64,000 nucleotides of DNA from Escallonia rubra (taxonomy: Eukaryota > Streptophyta > Magnoliopsida > Escalloniales > Escalloniaceae), in contig JAVXUO010001852.1 in assembly GCA_033065855.1 (NCBI GenBank), positions 1 to 64,000 of the forward strand, written 5' to 3'. A program made the translations under genes and the position numbers. Below, piece by piece: positions 1 through 11,786 of this stretch. A model generated the notes under the pieces. It did not search any database, was not told where the DNA came from, and saw only the letters and a program-made list of their open reading frames with translations. Numbering within the stretch: position 1 is the stretch's first letter; every line of letters starts with the position of its first letter.

Positions 1-2
1 CA

Positions 3-833
3 TTCCAGGATGGAATGGTGCTTGCAATACGTAGACTTTCTGATACATCCATCGATGCAGGCACATTTCGAAAGGAAGCTGAATCGCTCGGCAAGGTTAA
101 ACACCGAAACTTGACCGTTCTCCGTGGGTACTATGCAGGGCCACCTGATATTCGTCTCCTAGTTTACGACTACATGCCTAACGGAAACTTGTCAACTCTC
201 CTCCAAGAGGCATCACACCAAGATGGGCATGTGCTCAATTGGCCAATGCGGCACCTAATAGCACTAGGCATTGCCCGTGGCCTAGCATTCTTGCACTCAA
301 CTTCAATGGTACACGGTGACATCAAGCCACAAAACGTGCTATTTGATGCGGACTTTGAAGCCCACCTCTCTGATTATGGCCTAGATAAATTGACCATTGC
401 GACGCCAGCAGAAGCTTCATCATCTTCAACAGCAGTTGGGACACTCGGCTACGCCTCCCCCGAGGCCACATTGACTGGTCAAGCAACGAAAGAAGCTGAC
501 GTGTACAGTTTCGGAATCGTGTTACTGGAAGTGCTAACGGGGAAGAAGCCTGTGATGTTTACGCAGGATGAAGATATCGTGAAGTGGGTAAAGAGGCAGC
601 TACAAAGAGGGCAAATTGTGGAGTTGCTCGAACCCGGGTTGCTTGAGCTTGACCCGGAGTCATCAGAATGGGAAGAGTTCTTGCTGGGATTGAAAGTTGG
701 TCTGCTTTGCACCGCAACAGACCCAAATGAAAGGCCTAACATGACTGACGTTGTGTTCATGCTCGAAGGCTGCCGGGTTGGCCCGGATTTTCCCTCCTCA
801 GCTGATCCCACATCCCTCCCTTCCCCAATCTGA
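3..833 (+). CDS. LRR receptor-like kinase, C-terminal kinase part (At4g36180-like), 5' truncated by window
   Basis: The frame is open from the first bases of the window and ends at TGA 831-833, so the leucine-rich repeats, membrane span and first kinase subdomain lie outside. The visible 276 codons cover most of a protein kinase domain and a short Ser/Pro tail ending in PSPI. Recognisable pieces are RLLVYDYMPNGNL, HGDIKPQNVLFD (subdomain VIb), SDYGLDKL (VII), GTLGYASPEA (VIII) and DVYSFGIVLLEVLTGKKP (IX). Three signature residues are changed: the VAIK lysine position reads Arg (LAIRRL), HRD reads HGD, and DFG reads DYG. The catalytic-loop Asp is kept. Wording and tail closely resemble Arabidopsis At4g36180, a plasma-membrane LRR-RLK of the same group as MUSTACHES (from memory of the family). 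Inference: a weak or non-catalytic receptor kinase. No intron is seen in this part. Confidence 0.93.
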   Translation, partial: FQDGMVLAIRRLSDTSIDAGTFRKEAESLGKVKHRNLTVLRGYYAGPPDIRLLVYDYMPNGNLSTLLQEASHQDGHVLNWPMRHLIALGIARGLAFLHSTSMVHGDIKPQNVLFDADFEAHLSDYGLDKLTIATPAEASSSSTAVGTLGYASPEATLTGQATKEADVYSFGIVLLEVLTGKKPVMFTQDEDIVKWVKRQLQRGQIVELLEPGLLELDPESSEWEEFLLGLKVGLLCTATDPNERPNMTDVVFMLEGCRVGPDFPSSADPTSLPSPI

Positions 834-1817
834 AAATGTACTTCCATAAGTAAATCACTGTTAAAAAGAAATTAATATTTCTTCATTCATAAGCTCTTCT
901 CATATGCTATTGTTTTAACTATAGTACATCTTTTTCGGTTACGTTTTTGCTGGCAAGAACTTAAGTCACGAATCCATTGAAAGAAATTGAGCACGAAGGA
1001 TACAAGGATCTTTCACTGTACAGTATTTATATTGTAACAGTTTTGATTGTCATTGAAAGTGCTTTTTCACTGCTGTTGTTAAAAATTATAATAACAATAT
1101 TTTCTTGTTAAAATAAATTTAACGATATTTTTCTGTTACAGAAAAAAAAAAAAAAAAAATGTACAGATCCTGATCCCAAAGTGAAAGTAGGAATAATTTA
1201 TGCCGAACCTATACATTCATAACTTCTTGCCATGAAAATCTCTCATCATGTTCTTGTGACCCCGTTCCATGAATTCCCGCCGAAAAAGAGGGTTTCTTTA
1301 TAAGGGATGCCACGTGGTATTTTTTTTGGTAAAAAATGGAAAAGTAGCCGTTAATGTGAGTTTGGATGGACCTGAACAGTCTTTATTGGAAAAGGTCGCA
1401 TCATGAGAGGCGCCAGGATCCGTGAGTCTGTCGGGTGGGGCTTTTGGATTCTTTTCGGGCCCAGCACCCCGCACCCACGTCGGATTCTGCGGAGTAGGTG
1501 GTTGACCAGTCGCGTGGTCCCCTCCACGTCACATTTTGTGAACGTCATAATAATAAGGTTCCCGGCCCCTACTGGAACCCCGTCGGGTGAAAATTACGCA
1601 TAAGCCCCTTCGTGTGGAGCTCAGTCAGTAGCAGAGAAATAGGAAGAGACGCCAAGGAAATGGAGGCCCTCTGCCAGTAGCAGCCAGTACTCAGGTTGAA
1701 GTGATTGGTCGCTGTCAGATTTTTCTTACTGTCACTGATTGACCCATTCCCCTTCGGTGAAAGTAAAAAACCCTCTTCTTACTCGGTCCAGTATTTTCCT
1801 CCCAAAAAGTCGTGATC
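834..1817. other. Intergenic: 3' flank of the receptor kinase gene
   Basis: No coding sequence is supported. The first ~300 bases are AT-rich and include A/T-rich segments that could serve for polyadenylation, plus an 18-base A run at 1142-1159. From about 1380 to 1620 the base composition becomes more GC-rich, with CACGT-containing stretches. Its role is unknown; short open frames here on both strands show no family resemblance. Confidence 0.5.
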
Positions 1818-2080
1818 TCTTGCATGCTTTTTTTTTTTTTTTTTTTTTGTAAAAAGAGGAAATTATATAACTCAAAAAGCAGGGATTACAGCAGTGTTCC
1901 CATCTTCTTCCAGATTAACCAAAAGACTGGAAAAAGCTGGATTCAAGTCAAAACACTTGAGAAAATAAGACTTGGCTACAAGATTATGGGCAGCACAATT
2001 AGCATTCCTGGGGATAGATATAGCATCCCAACATAAAAAGTAATTAAGGTAGTTTCTAGCTTCAAAGATAGCTGATCTAA

Positions 2081-2134
2081 TAAGCCAATTTGGATTGAGA
2101 GACCGATTAAGCCAATTTGGATTGAGAGACCGAT
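2081..2134. repeat. 27-bp exact tandem duplication (2 copies)
   Basis: The unit beginning TAAGCCAATTTGGATT occurs at 2081-2107 and again at 2108-2134 without a mismatch. It lies in the LINE RNase H fragment and keeps frame, duplicating nine residues. Confidence 0.95.
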
Positions 2135-2168
2135 CCCGAATCAGATTTATAATGCCTTCAGCGTCACC

Positions 2169-2262
2169 TTCGATTATCACAAATTGCTTTTTATGGTTTA
2201 CTGCCATACGAATAGTTCGATTATCACAAATTGCTTTTTATGGTTTACTGCCATACGAATAG
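2169..2262. repeat. 47-bp exact tandem duplication (2 copies)
   Basis: The unit beginning TTCGATTATCAC and ending CGAATAG occurs at 2169-2215 and 2216-2262. Because 47 is not a multiple of three, it shifts the frame of the RNase H fragment. The perfect identity suggests a recent event. Confidence 0.95.
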
Positions 2263-2481
2263 CAAGTAGAGCCTCCAAGGCCTCAGCTTCTTCCGGGTTA
2301 CCAGTTTTTATCTCCTCAGTTTGACCAAATTCAATGATATTGTTGGAGTTCCTGCATATCATGGCGATGCACGCTTTTGCATCGCGAACAGCTGCATCAA
2401 AATTTAACTTGTACCACCCCCCAGGTGGAGGAGCACCTTTCAAAGCAGGTGCGAGGTTCCTAAATGATGTGTCTTGCATGC

Positions 2482-3056
2482 TAAAGTTGCATTTGTTTTG
2501 TGTTCTTACCAGTTTTTAAGGCCAATGTTTTCTGGACCCTGTTCGATTCAGACTACCAGTCAATTGAAATCATATACTGTACTTGCTTGCTTATATGGTC
2601 TTAAAATTTAACAAAAAGGAGCATTTAATGATTACTTCACTACACAATCAGCCCATTATATCGATATTTAACAGGAGAAAGGGAAAGTGGAAAAGAGAAG
2701 ACCGGCGCTCAAATCGCCATAGATCCTAATGCTGATATGCTTATACTAAACCTCGTTACGACATCACATGACCATTCAATTGCAACAATCCGAATGGTCC
2801 TAAACACACAAGCTCAAAGTATAATATATATGTGTGTGTTAGAGAGAGAGAGAGAGAGAGAGCAAATGGTCGTCATACATTTAACTGGAAAAGAATGGAA
2901 TAATCAAGGTTATGTACATAATAATAGGGTGGTGTAAGACCATGATGATACCAATGGAAAGAATGTTGTATTACTTTTTGAGATAAATGGATACTTCATA
3001 TAACAGCAATGAAACTTTAATCGTACACGATAATTTTACAACACAAGCACCTTCCT
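2482..3056. other. Intergenic, with (GA)n microsatellite 2841-2862
   Basis: Noncoding stretch between the LINE insertion and the 3' end of the hydrolase gene. It contains about 11 GA units. The part nearest 3057 should be the 3' UTR of the minus-strand hydrolase gene. No gene is seen. Confidence 0.5.
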
Positions 3057-3240
3057 CTAAGCAGACGTCAGACCTTCAGGGAGGGAATAATTATCAGGAT
3101 CGGGCGAGAGATACCTGCGGCAAGCATTTAATACGGCTGCATGGAAACCAGAAGGGTCGTCCACAAATACAAAGTGCCCCGCCTGAAATCAAAATTTTAA
3201 ATAGTTCACATAACTTGAAGCTTGGTCTGCGTGCGCGCGC

Positions 3241-3292
<52 letters not shown>

Positions 3293-6200
3293 AGGAACCC
3301 TTATGATCTCACATGGGACTTTCATTTGCTTGCGTGCTTCTTGTGCTCCTTGATAATTCATCCAATCCTGGAAACCGTATATAAACGTAGTTGGAACTTT
3401 CCATTGCGACGCACTGCACCCAATAAGAGAGGAGATAGGACGATTATCAGATAACCTCTTTGGTCCTTCCATCAGGCAAAGAATGTAAATGTGGGAAACA
3501 GGTAGGCTACCCTATATAATCTCTAACAAACTACGAGTCCAATATCAAGCTATTTAAGATCGTAATTGGACTCGGAAACTGAAAAGACAAAGAACATAAT
3601 TGGACTGCTCCATGAAGTACGTCTTCTAGACAATTTCACTAAAAGCGAGAGCATCAGCACCTTTCTCCTTTGGACATGGAAAGAACACTAGATATGATGT
3701 GTCCACACTAAATCTTATGTATTGTTGTTAGCTGTGCTTAATCGCTTTTCTCACGCCGTATATATGTGTTATGCGGCCATTGAAAGCTCTTAGAGCAAAA
3801 TGCATTTACTCCTTCCTGCCATGCTTCCTAGGTAAAGGGATTTTAACAGATAAAGTAGCACTGAAGGCGTTCTAAGGCTCAACCCAGTTGACTCGGGCCT
3901 CTTTGGCAGTTTTGGTACTGTTAGCAGCAGGTTCCACCTTGTCATTGGCTTTCTCATGCTTCTTCGGTTTTGTGTCTACTTTCTAGTGACTGCCAAATAA
4001 AATGCTATTACACGTGGAAAGCAGCTTTGTTAACAATTTGATGATCACGTCTCTCAATTCAAAATGGGACACCCGTAAGCTCGCAAATAACAATATTAAT
4101 GACGCTCTTATTATCCAACAAGTGTAAACAACAATATTAGTGTTATCTATCTCCTTACGTGGCTCAAGCTTATTCTCACAAAAGTTCAAGTACGTATTTG
4201 TTTAACATTTATTGCCTCAAGAGTAGCCAAGACTCTTTCTCAGCAATTGAGGGGGGTTCTACAATTTAGGCCTCCTTAGGAGATTTCTTTCCTTTCCCAA
4301 GTGTGTAGACTATTCTTATTTTCATTTTGGGACCGTCTCCCAGTTCTTGTACCGGTTCTGATGGTTCCGTAGCCGACCCTTTGTCTTCCTATTTATCAAC
4401 CCCCTAATTTTGCCTTTAAAAACAATAATTGGGAAAAGAACAGCAGCATTATTTACTAATACAACAAATAAATGAAATAACTTTCAAGGAAGTAGAAACA
4501 CAGCACCTGTGCAGGAGAGGACTCCGGGCAAATGCTCCAAAGGAGAATATATATTTTAAACACAGCTCTCCACTAGCTTTTGCCGCCAGAGTATGGTACA
4601 CATAATCTTCATCAAAACAGTGATATTAGAAACCTCACATATGTGCACACAATAAAGGGGTCATCATAGTCTTTACTTATCAAAACAGGTAAATAGAAGG
4701 AGGGTGGGCTGGTCGCCTTAAAATACCTGTCAACAATTTGGACTCATCTTCTGTCAAAATGTCTCCAGTTGAGTATGAACCAAATCTAGCACTTGTATAC
4801 CTACGAACAAGATTCGGACCCCAGGGGCCTAAACCTCTGCATAATTCGGAGTCCCGAAGGGTATATTATAAGTGAAGCTATCTTGGTATTAAAAACCTTG
4901 TGAAAAGAAGATACAGAGGACAAGGCAAAATAAAAAAGCATCTAGTAATGAGATAGGTACAGTAAAGGTTAGTTTGCACCACAGTAGTCCAAAGTCCAAA
5001 CACCTCAAAGCCCCTTAAATTTTATGAATTTGTCCAATAAATACACAAGTGCCTGTCGATGACAATCTGAAAAGTTTGAAGAAGTACCTACTGTAGCCAA
5101 ACAAAAAAGTCTGTCCAATATCAGCTATCACAATTTTGCACACCCTCAAAGGAGTCTGTTCCAACAGGGACACAGAATCACTCCTCCCCCATTCTTTTCA
5201 AAGACCGAGGAGAAGATTTTCTTAAAAAATTCAAGGACATGAACAGTATTAGAAGCCAAGTGCCAAGGCTCGTGTCTGACTTTCTCAATTTAGCTAGACT
5301 GTGCAACTCTCCGTCCCCAAAATCTTCAATATGAAATCTCATTTCCAGTTTTCAAGATTGCAAATCAGCCACAAACTTAACGACATGTATCCTGATTGCA
5401 CCAGCGACGTATCAGGTATTCTTAAAAATAAAAAAAGATTGGTACTCTTCTGGGCGTATCCAAAAGAACCCATAGCATATTTGCGCCCGATACCTCATGC
5501 GACACAAATACTCGGGCCCAAAGAAAGTATACCCATGCTTCATAGGCTAGAATTAGAAAAGGTAATAAACAATTTCCCCATCATCCTTGCACATTAAATC
5601 ACCTGTTTCATAGTTTTTAAATGCTTTTTCAAATTCTTCATTTAAGAAAATAAATCTCGGAGCTTTTCCCTGCGTGCATTTCCAGGGGAGGGTATCTCTC
5701 GATGAGAAAATAGTAAAATGGTTTGATCGCAAAAGGCCTGTACCATTTCTGTGCCAAGTTGGCACATCCATCCTAGCCCCTGATCCTGGAACCCGATACC
5801 AAGCTATAAGGCCTCTAGCTCCTTGAATTACCAATCCTGAAGCTCTTGCTATAAGCAAGGAGTGAATATCCAAAGCACTTACACGCAAAGACTGATTAAG
5901 CAGTACCAAAGAACTTATCCCAAATACCACGAAAATTACAGAGCAGCAGTCTCGATAGTGCCTTGTCCCATATCTATGATGTTTATTCAACCTCTCTGAC
6001 ACTGAAAAGGGAATAGTGAATAGCGACACTTAGAAGTTAGCACTTGTTCTAAAAGCTTAAGCCGTTACTGATGCGTCCAAGTATGAACATTATGCTTAAC
6101 ACCGCCACCTCACCTTCCCCCAACTACACGTGTTGATAGCGCTACAAGAGCTAAATCTCCCTAATCGGATGGATACTGAAGCTTTCATCCTGAAATGACC

Positions 6201-9200
6201 GAGTATAGGCCATAGGTAAACCCCCAATAACCCACTTCTATAAGCAACCAGTATAATGGCTTGTCAACAAAATGTGGAGTAACTACGACACCCTGGTTAT
6301 CTAGAATACAAGACATGAAGAACTAGTCCTCTGTATACTAAAACTTTTAAAACAGGACCCTATAAGGTCCCAAGGACTCCAATAGATATCAATTTGGTCA
6401 AGATTTAGCAAAAGCTTAGAAAGGTAAAAGTGAGACAGTTTGTTGAAATCTCTAAGACACAGGGCAGAGATCTGATTCACTTAAATTGCCTTGTTTTCCA
6501 TATGAGAGGGCAAACCTATGGCTTACCCTTACAAAACCATCATCCACTACATGGTCTACATCTCATTGCTTATGTTTTTTGCCATTTTGAAGCCGAAGGA
6601 CTTCTATCTACAATATATGCTCCCAAACGAAACCTGTCTTAACTCTTAACCTGTCCATTTTACCAACTTTTACAGTTCAACTACTTATACATTCCCCTTT
6701 TCCTTGACAAGACAAGGCGGATAATCAACAAAATCTGTAAGGCACATATGCACATATGTAAAAAATAGGTCTGAGTCCTAATCATTGATACTCCAGAGAA
6801 GTATTATGTGTTAATTTTAGTGATTACTCTCTTCATGATTTTCATTAAATCTTCTATCTACACATTCCGCAACCTTAAAAATCATAAAGAACGTGCAACA
6901 GGATAGACAAACACTGCAATATTGAATCATGCTTAGAAAAAGTATGAAGTACAGCTCATGGCATGAAGTCCAATACTTTTTTCCTAGCATATGCACACAT
7001 AGGCCATCTCTAGATGTTGTGAATCAAAAGAGAGATGGAAGTATTATTTGCATCACCTGTGTCTCACTAGATATAAATGATACAATGAAACTAGAGAACA
7101 CCTACAACTTTATGCCAACAAGAGCATTAAATGTGTCACCTATCTTGGAGACGTTTAAGAAGAGCACGAGGCATATATAGGTGCATAAGTGTCTAATTAA
7201 GAGCAAATATATGTTTTAAATGTAAAAAATGGGTACATGGACTGAAGCAAAAGTCAACACGCAAGCTATAGACATAAACTCAATGTGCGCTAACAGAAAA
7301 ACCATTTTTGCAAGAAGCATCTTGAAAGCATTGAAGTGCGGGAATAATGAAAAGAAGAGCATTAACAAAACAATATAACTAATCACCTCACAACTTTCTG
7401 AGGAGTAAAATTGGACTCCCATAAATGATTCATAACGATTCCTTTCCAGGAAGCTTGAAACCGGGTAAGCCACTCAGACTTTTGTTCTGGTTCGGATGAA
7501 ACCCCAGCTGGTCCTACTAAAACCAAGTGTTGTACGTGCTCAGGATGCTACACCAAAAGTGAAAAAGTGTCAATGAACACGTATAGGGATTGGGGAAGCA
7601 TACCACAAGACCAGAAATAGCTCAAAATCAAAGTCGGAAAGGAACTACCTTGAGAGCATATTTAGCTGCAACATATCCTCCAAAAGAGTGTCCAAGTAAA
7701 ATAAAGTTGCTAAGGTTCTTGGCTTTGCGCCATTCCTCAAAGGAATCAATAAACCATGCCTCAGTTTCTGCAATATGAATGCCACAAAAGTTACATGTGC
7801 TACCATGGACATTCTTGAAGTATAGAAGTTAGATCAGCCCTTAACCCATTAGGGATAAAATTGTATGACACTATTTACCAATGTGAAAAGACTGTGGAAG
7901 GATATAGCACAAAAGCTGCCATTCATGCATGACACACAGACATAAAATGAAGAACGGCAGGCAAAGACGATACTCGAGCATTAAGCCCAACCATACATAA
8001 TATTAATGCACACCTTATCTTACATGTAATATGCAAAGACTTGTTAATATTGTATATGCAAATCTCGACCCCAAACTTGTTTCTAATATACAACAAAGTT
8101 GGAAGATAAAACAACCCTCAAAATGTAGGGGTAGCCCATTTCACAAGTTTCCTGCCAGTGGCAGATATAAGGGAGTTATTTGCAAGCATCCATACCCCTA
8201 CTAGTATTGCAGAGGAGAGTTTCCTATAGACCTCCATGTCATAGTGGAGCAATTTTACTGCTGCGCCAAGACTCGCCCTCATCCAAACATATAATTTTAA
8301 CCATAAAGAAGTAAAAGGAGAGACCATTGTATGCATATATACATGTGGGGCAGGAACGGAGAGAGAGTCAAGGAGATTTAGAGTGTGTTTTGAACCATGG
8401 AATTGATAGGATTTCATTTCAAATCCTCAAATTTTGTTGTTTGGAACATTAAAAAAATGAATTGGAATTGTATTTCATGGGATTTGACTGGATTTGTTTT
8501 ATTAGTACGGAATCCGATGAAAAATGGTCGGATTTCATGGGATTTCGATTTACTTGAATTAAAAGTAATTATTTACCTATCTTACTCTTTTTTTCTGGAT
8601 CTCTCGAACAATGAACCCACCACCACCATCTTCATTGCCGCTACCGCCACACCACTTTTGCTATCACTACCAGCACCACTACTACCACCACCACCGGCAC
8701 CACCACCGCCACCACTACTGTCACCACCACCACTGCCATACTAGCACCGCCGCCATGAGTACCACTGTCGTTGCCCCCACAACCACCTCCAACACTACCG
8801 CCACCATCACCACCACAGCCACCACTACAACCACCACCACAACCACCACCACCGCCATCACTACCGCCACCGCCAACACCGCCAATACTGCCATAACTAC
8901 CACCGTCGCTGCCACTACTGCCACCACCACCACCACCACTGCCACCACTACTGCCACCGCCGCCACCACTGCATCTTCCACCACTACCGCCACCACCGCC
9001 AGTACTGCCACAACTACCACCGTCGCTGCCACTACTGCCACCACCACTGCATCTTCCACCACTACTGCCACCACCGCCCCACCATCGCCATCACTACTGC
9101 CACCACCGCCGCCACCACTGTCGCCGCCATAGCCACTGCCACCATAGCCACCACCGTTGTCACCACTACTGCCACCACCACCGCCGCCGCCACTGCTATC

Positions 9201-11786
9201 ACCATCGCTACTGCCGCCACTACTGCCTCCACCATCACCGCCGCCACCACTATTGCCACCGGCATCACTATTGGCGTCAGTTAACGACCACCAGTTACAC
9301 TTCAATACCACCACTACCATCATTACCATCACTTGACCACCCCCCATTTCCACCGTTGATGTTGCTACCCCGTGTGGTGCCACCACCGCCACCACCACCA
9401 TGTGGTGGCACTAGCACACTTGAAACTACTTACCGTAATTTATTTTTCATCGTAAATCAAGGATATAATTTTCTAAAAATTTATTACCTTTCCATTTTTT
9501 GTTCCCCAAACACAAAATTGGAATTCTGTGCTTTGAATTCCCTTTCGTTCCAAACAAAAAAAAAAAGTAAATTGAATTCCAAATCTAAAATTCAAATCCT
9601 AAAAGAATTGGTTCCAAACGGGAAGTTAAGGTCTTCAAGATTACTGACATCGTTTCACCTAGTCGGCTTGCTTGGATATGGTCAAATAAAACCCAAAGGA
9701 TATTTGCTCAAAACATTTACTCTGGCATCATTATCTAAGGTGAGATCAGCAGATTATTTAGTACTTTATAACAATTTTTGTGGCAGATAATAATGTGAAA
9801 GCACAACCCACGTTTTTAGTAGGCAAACATCTGCCATCAAAAATCAATTATGCCAATAAAATTGCAATCAAGAATTATCACACTTTGAAGTTTATCACTC
9901 AAAAACATATAACTGGTGCATATGTGTGACAACAAACCTTCAGTAGTTTTGCAAGTGAAGTCAGGCCTGCTTGATCCTCCCCAACTGCACCAAAAAGCAT
10001 AGAAGGTAAGTACACCAAGGACTTTTACTTTAGTGAATAGATCAGTTGGATCACGTGGTCATGAGGGGAGAAAGAAAACAAAACTTTCTAAGTTTCAAAG
10101 AACAAAGCCAGTAATAGGACAATGATGGAAGATCCAAATAACAGTACCAAAACTGAGAGACCTCCTTTTTCCCCAGAATGGTACCCAAACACACAGTAAA
10201 AGGCGTACGGAATTTCAAATTTTCTTTTATAATACTTTGCTGGTTTTTGATTAAAAAAAAAGCATATCGAATTTCTTTATCGATAATAGGGACTCAATCC
10301 ACACACAAACACACACGGGCTCGGCTCAAGCCACATGGAGCACTAAGAGACCACTAGATCTCCAGCCCATCTTAGGCCACAGACCGTAGTATTTTGGACA
10401 AGTGAATGGGTAATTTTTCAGCGTTTCAAGTGCCCTCCACTTTTAGAAGTGGATTTCATTCTTACCATCATGGCCTTACTCCAACAACAGCTTGTATTCA
10501 AATTCCCCTAATAAGTAACAGCTGATGGACTGGTTTGTGGTTATAGTTGATGCATTATGCTAGCCGTATGATACAAGGATGATATGTAAACTGGCTTGAC
10601 AGTCACTAATTTCATTCTGCAGTCTGTCTAGTCTTTGACCGCTGCAATAAGCATATATATTCAAGAAACAATAGAATAAGGCCTATAAACAACCCAACCA
10701 CCACAGTCACCTTGGTGCGCATTCGAACAAACTACATTAACTTTGAAATAATAAAGTTTTTTTTTTTTTACTGTTTGAGCGATGAACTCAAAGTGAAGCT
10801 GAGATTGATTGCTAGACTTACCCAATCTGATCGATAGCAATGACTCTGAAATGCTTAGCAAGAGCATCAAAATTTCGAAAGAAGAATCCCTGAGAAGCAC
10901 CATAACCATGAACCATCACAAGAGTCGGAGAATCCTCCTTGCTGTCGAATGTCACCGTGTTGATGAACCTCGGTTCATCGCTCGCTGACCGAAACCACCT
11001 GACCTTAGATCCTGGTGGGCCGGACCCTATATTAACCTGTTCTTGAGTATATGGAGTCCTGTTTTCAAAACAACCAAGAAGAACACGACATCAATAACCA
11101 CAAGTAACTTAGCGACCTCGGAACAACACCAATCCAAAATTTTGCACCATTGGGACTATCACCCAATCTGTTTCATCATTTTTGTTCTCTTTGAATTATG
11201 CAAATTCCTATGATGGAATTCGAGCAAGTAAACAGCTAATTTACTCAGTTGCAGTCTGCCCTCGTTTAACTTTTCGAACATTTACTTGTAATTACAATTT
11301 TGAGTTTAATGCAATGTTCTAATCCTATTCTCTCCTGGAAATTTAAAAAGTCAAAGAGGATAAAAATCATGAGAAGAGGGAGTAAATCATTTTCCAAGAG
11401 AAGTATTATGAGATTGGCAAAAGATTGACTAACGACGACGAGTGGAATTCGATAGCATACATTTTATTTGGTGTAATTAATGCTTTCCCCAAGAGAAACA
11501 TCACGAACTTATAAATCGACACAAGAAGCAATGGTTGAAAATTGACAGCGGGCAAAAAAGAGAGGGGAAGTTACTTGACAAGAGAGAGGAGGCGCTTCTC
11601 GGAGGCGATGATGTGGTCGGTGGAGCTAGGGATCCACCGCAGCACGGACGGCCACAGCGACCTCTTTGCGGTCGTTCTCGTCGTCGTCGTCGCAGCCGCG
11701 GTTGTCGAAGCCGCGGATGAAGAGCTGATCTCCTCCGCCATTTTCGCCACGGATTTCGATCTTGAGCACCTGAGGCGAAGGTTCAT
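3057..11786 (-). CDS. CGI-58/ABHD5-like alpha/beta hydrolase-acyltransferase (At4g24160-like), 9 exons
   Basis: Exons (minus): 11786-11575, 11058-10822, 9984-9938, 7767-7649, 7547-7387, 4836-4727, 4606-4507, 3413-3290, 3182-3057. All phases agree; the product is 411 aa, against roughly 418 in Arabidopsis. The start was chosen because MNLRLRC...MAEEIS parallels the Arabidopsis N-terminus; MAEEIS at 11741 is an alternative. Visible features: VMVHGYGAS (His121-Gly122, oxyanion region), GHSFGG with nucleophile Ser193, [10 protein letters not shown], and GHFVFVD, which is an HX4D acyltransferase motif (His373, Asp378). There is no signal peptide. The N-terminus is Ser/Ala/Thr-rich. Family knowledge: plant CGI-58 acts in neutral lipid and phospholipid homeostasis, with lysophosphatidic acid acyltransferase and lipase activities reported. 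The exon 8 donor lies directly against a CT microsatellite. Intron 3 contains a foldback element with an ACC array. The 2.5-kb intron 5 (7386-4837) holds long but unconvincing open frames. Confidence 0.95.
3231..3289. repeat. Compound (GC)n(GT)n(GA)n microsatellite abutting a splice donor
   Basis: On the plus strand GC, then GT, then about 18 GA units run to 3288. On the sense (minus) strand of the hydrolase gene the tract starts at the donor of exon 8, so the intron begins GTCTCTCTC and then continues as CT, AC and GC units. Confidence 0.95.
8378..9628. mobile_element. Foldback (MITE-like) element in hydrolase intron 3
   Basis: The left end (TTTAGAGTGTGTTTTGAACC, then GGATTTCATTTCAAATCC) and the reverse complement of the right end (CTTAACTTCCCGTTTGGAACC, then AGGATTTGAATTTTAGATTTGG) form imperfect terminal inverted repeats with repeated GGAATT and TTTGGAAC motifs. 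A long ACC-rich array occupies the middle. The superfamily is not certain: the GTTTGG ends resemble hAT- or Harbinger-type MITEs, and no clean target duplication was found. Confidence 0.6.
8609..9415. repeat. ACC/CCG-type trinucleotide array, about 0.8 kb
   Basis: Imperfect CCACCACTA and CCGCCACCA-type units run almost without interruption. Both strands stay open by composition: Thr/Pro/His-rich on plus, Val/Gly-rich on minus. These frames are artefacts of the repeat and are not annotated as genes. In the hydrolase pre-mRNA (minus strand) this becomes a GGU/GGC-rich tract. Confidence 0.93.

Larger units (their letters stand above)
1828..2471 (-). mobile_element. 5'-truncated non-LTR retrotransposon (LINE) insertion with A tail and target-site duplication
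   Basis: Read on the minus strand, a frame with RNase H character ends at 1872, followed by a short 3' UTR and a 21-base A tail (T run 1828-1848 on the plus strand). The element is bounded by the direct repeat TCTTGCATGC at 1818-1827 and 2472-2481. This is the signature of target-primed reverse transcription: 5' truncation, A tail, and a ~10-bp target-site duplication. Only the last ~640 bases of the element are present, so it cannot move by itself. It lies between the receptor kinase and hydrolase genes and is opposite in strand to the kinase gene. Confidence 0.85.
1872..2479 (-). pseudogene. LINE RNase H-like (RVT_3) fragment, frameshifted
   Basis: The minus-strand translation shows the plant LINE C-terminal RNase H-like domain: an NFDAAV strand with the first acidic residue, an EAEALEALLAIRMA helix with the conserved Glu, and VIIEGDAEGI with another Asp. 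The catalytic acidic residues are therefore still visible. The frame is broken by an exact 47-bp tandem duplication (2169-2262), and a separate in-frame 27-bp duplication (2081-2134) repeats nine residues. The Met near 2479 falls in the flanking target-site repeat and is not a real start. Coding function is not expected. Confidence 0.8.

Noticed and set aside
5553-6029. 158-codon minus-strand frame
   Set aside because: It lies wholly in hydrolase intron 5, between exons fixed by protein continuity, and shows no domain.
8611-9401. Long open frames on both strands (Thr/Pro/His-rich and Val/Gly-rich)
   Set aside because: They are products of the ACC trinucleotide array inside a hydrolase intron. 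Simultaneous openness in several frames is a composition effect.
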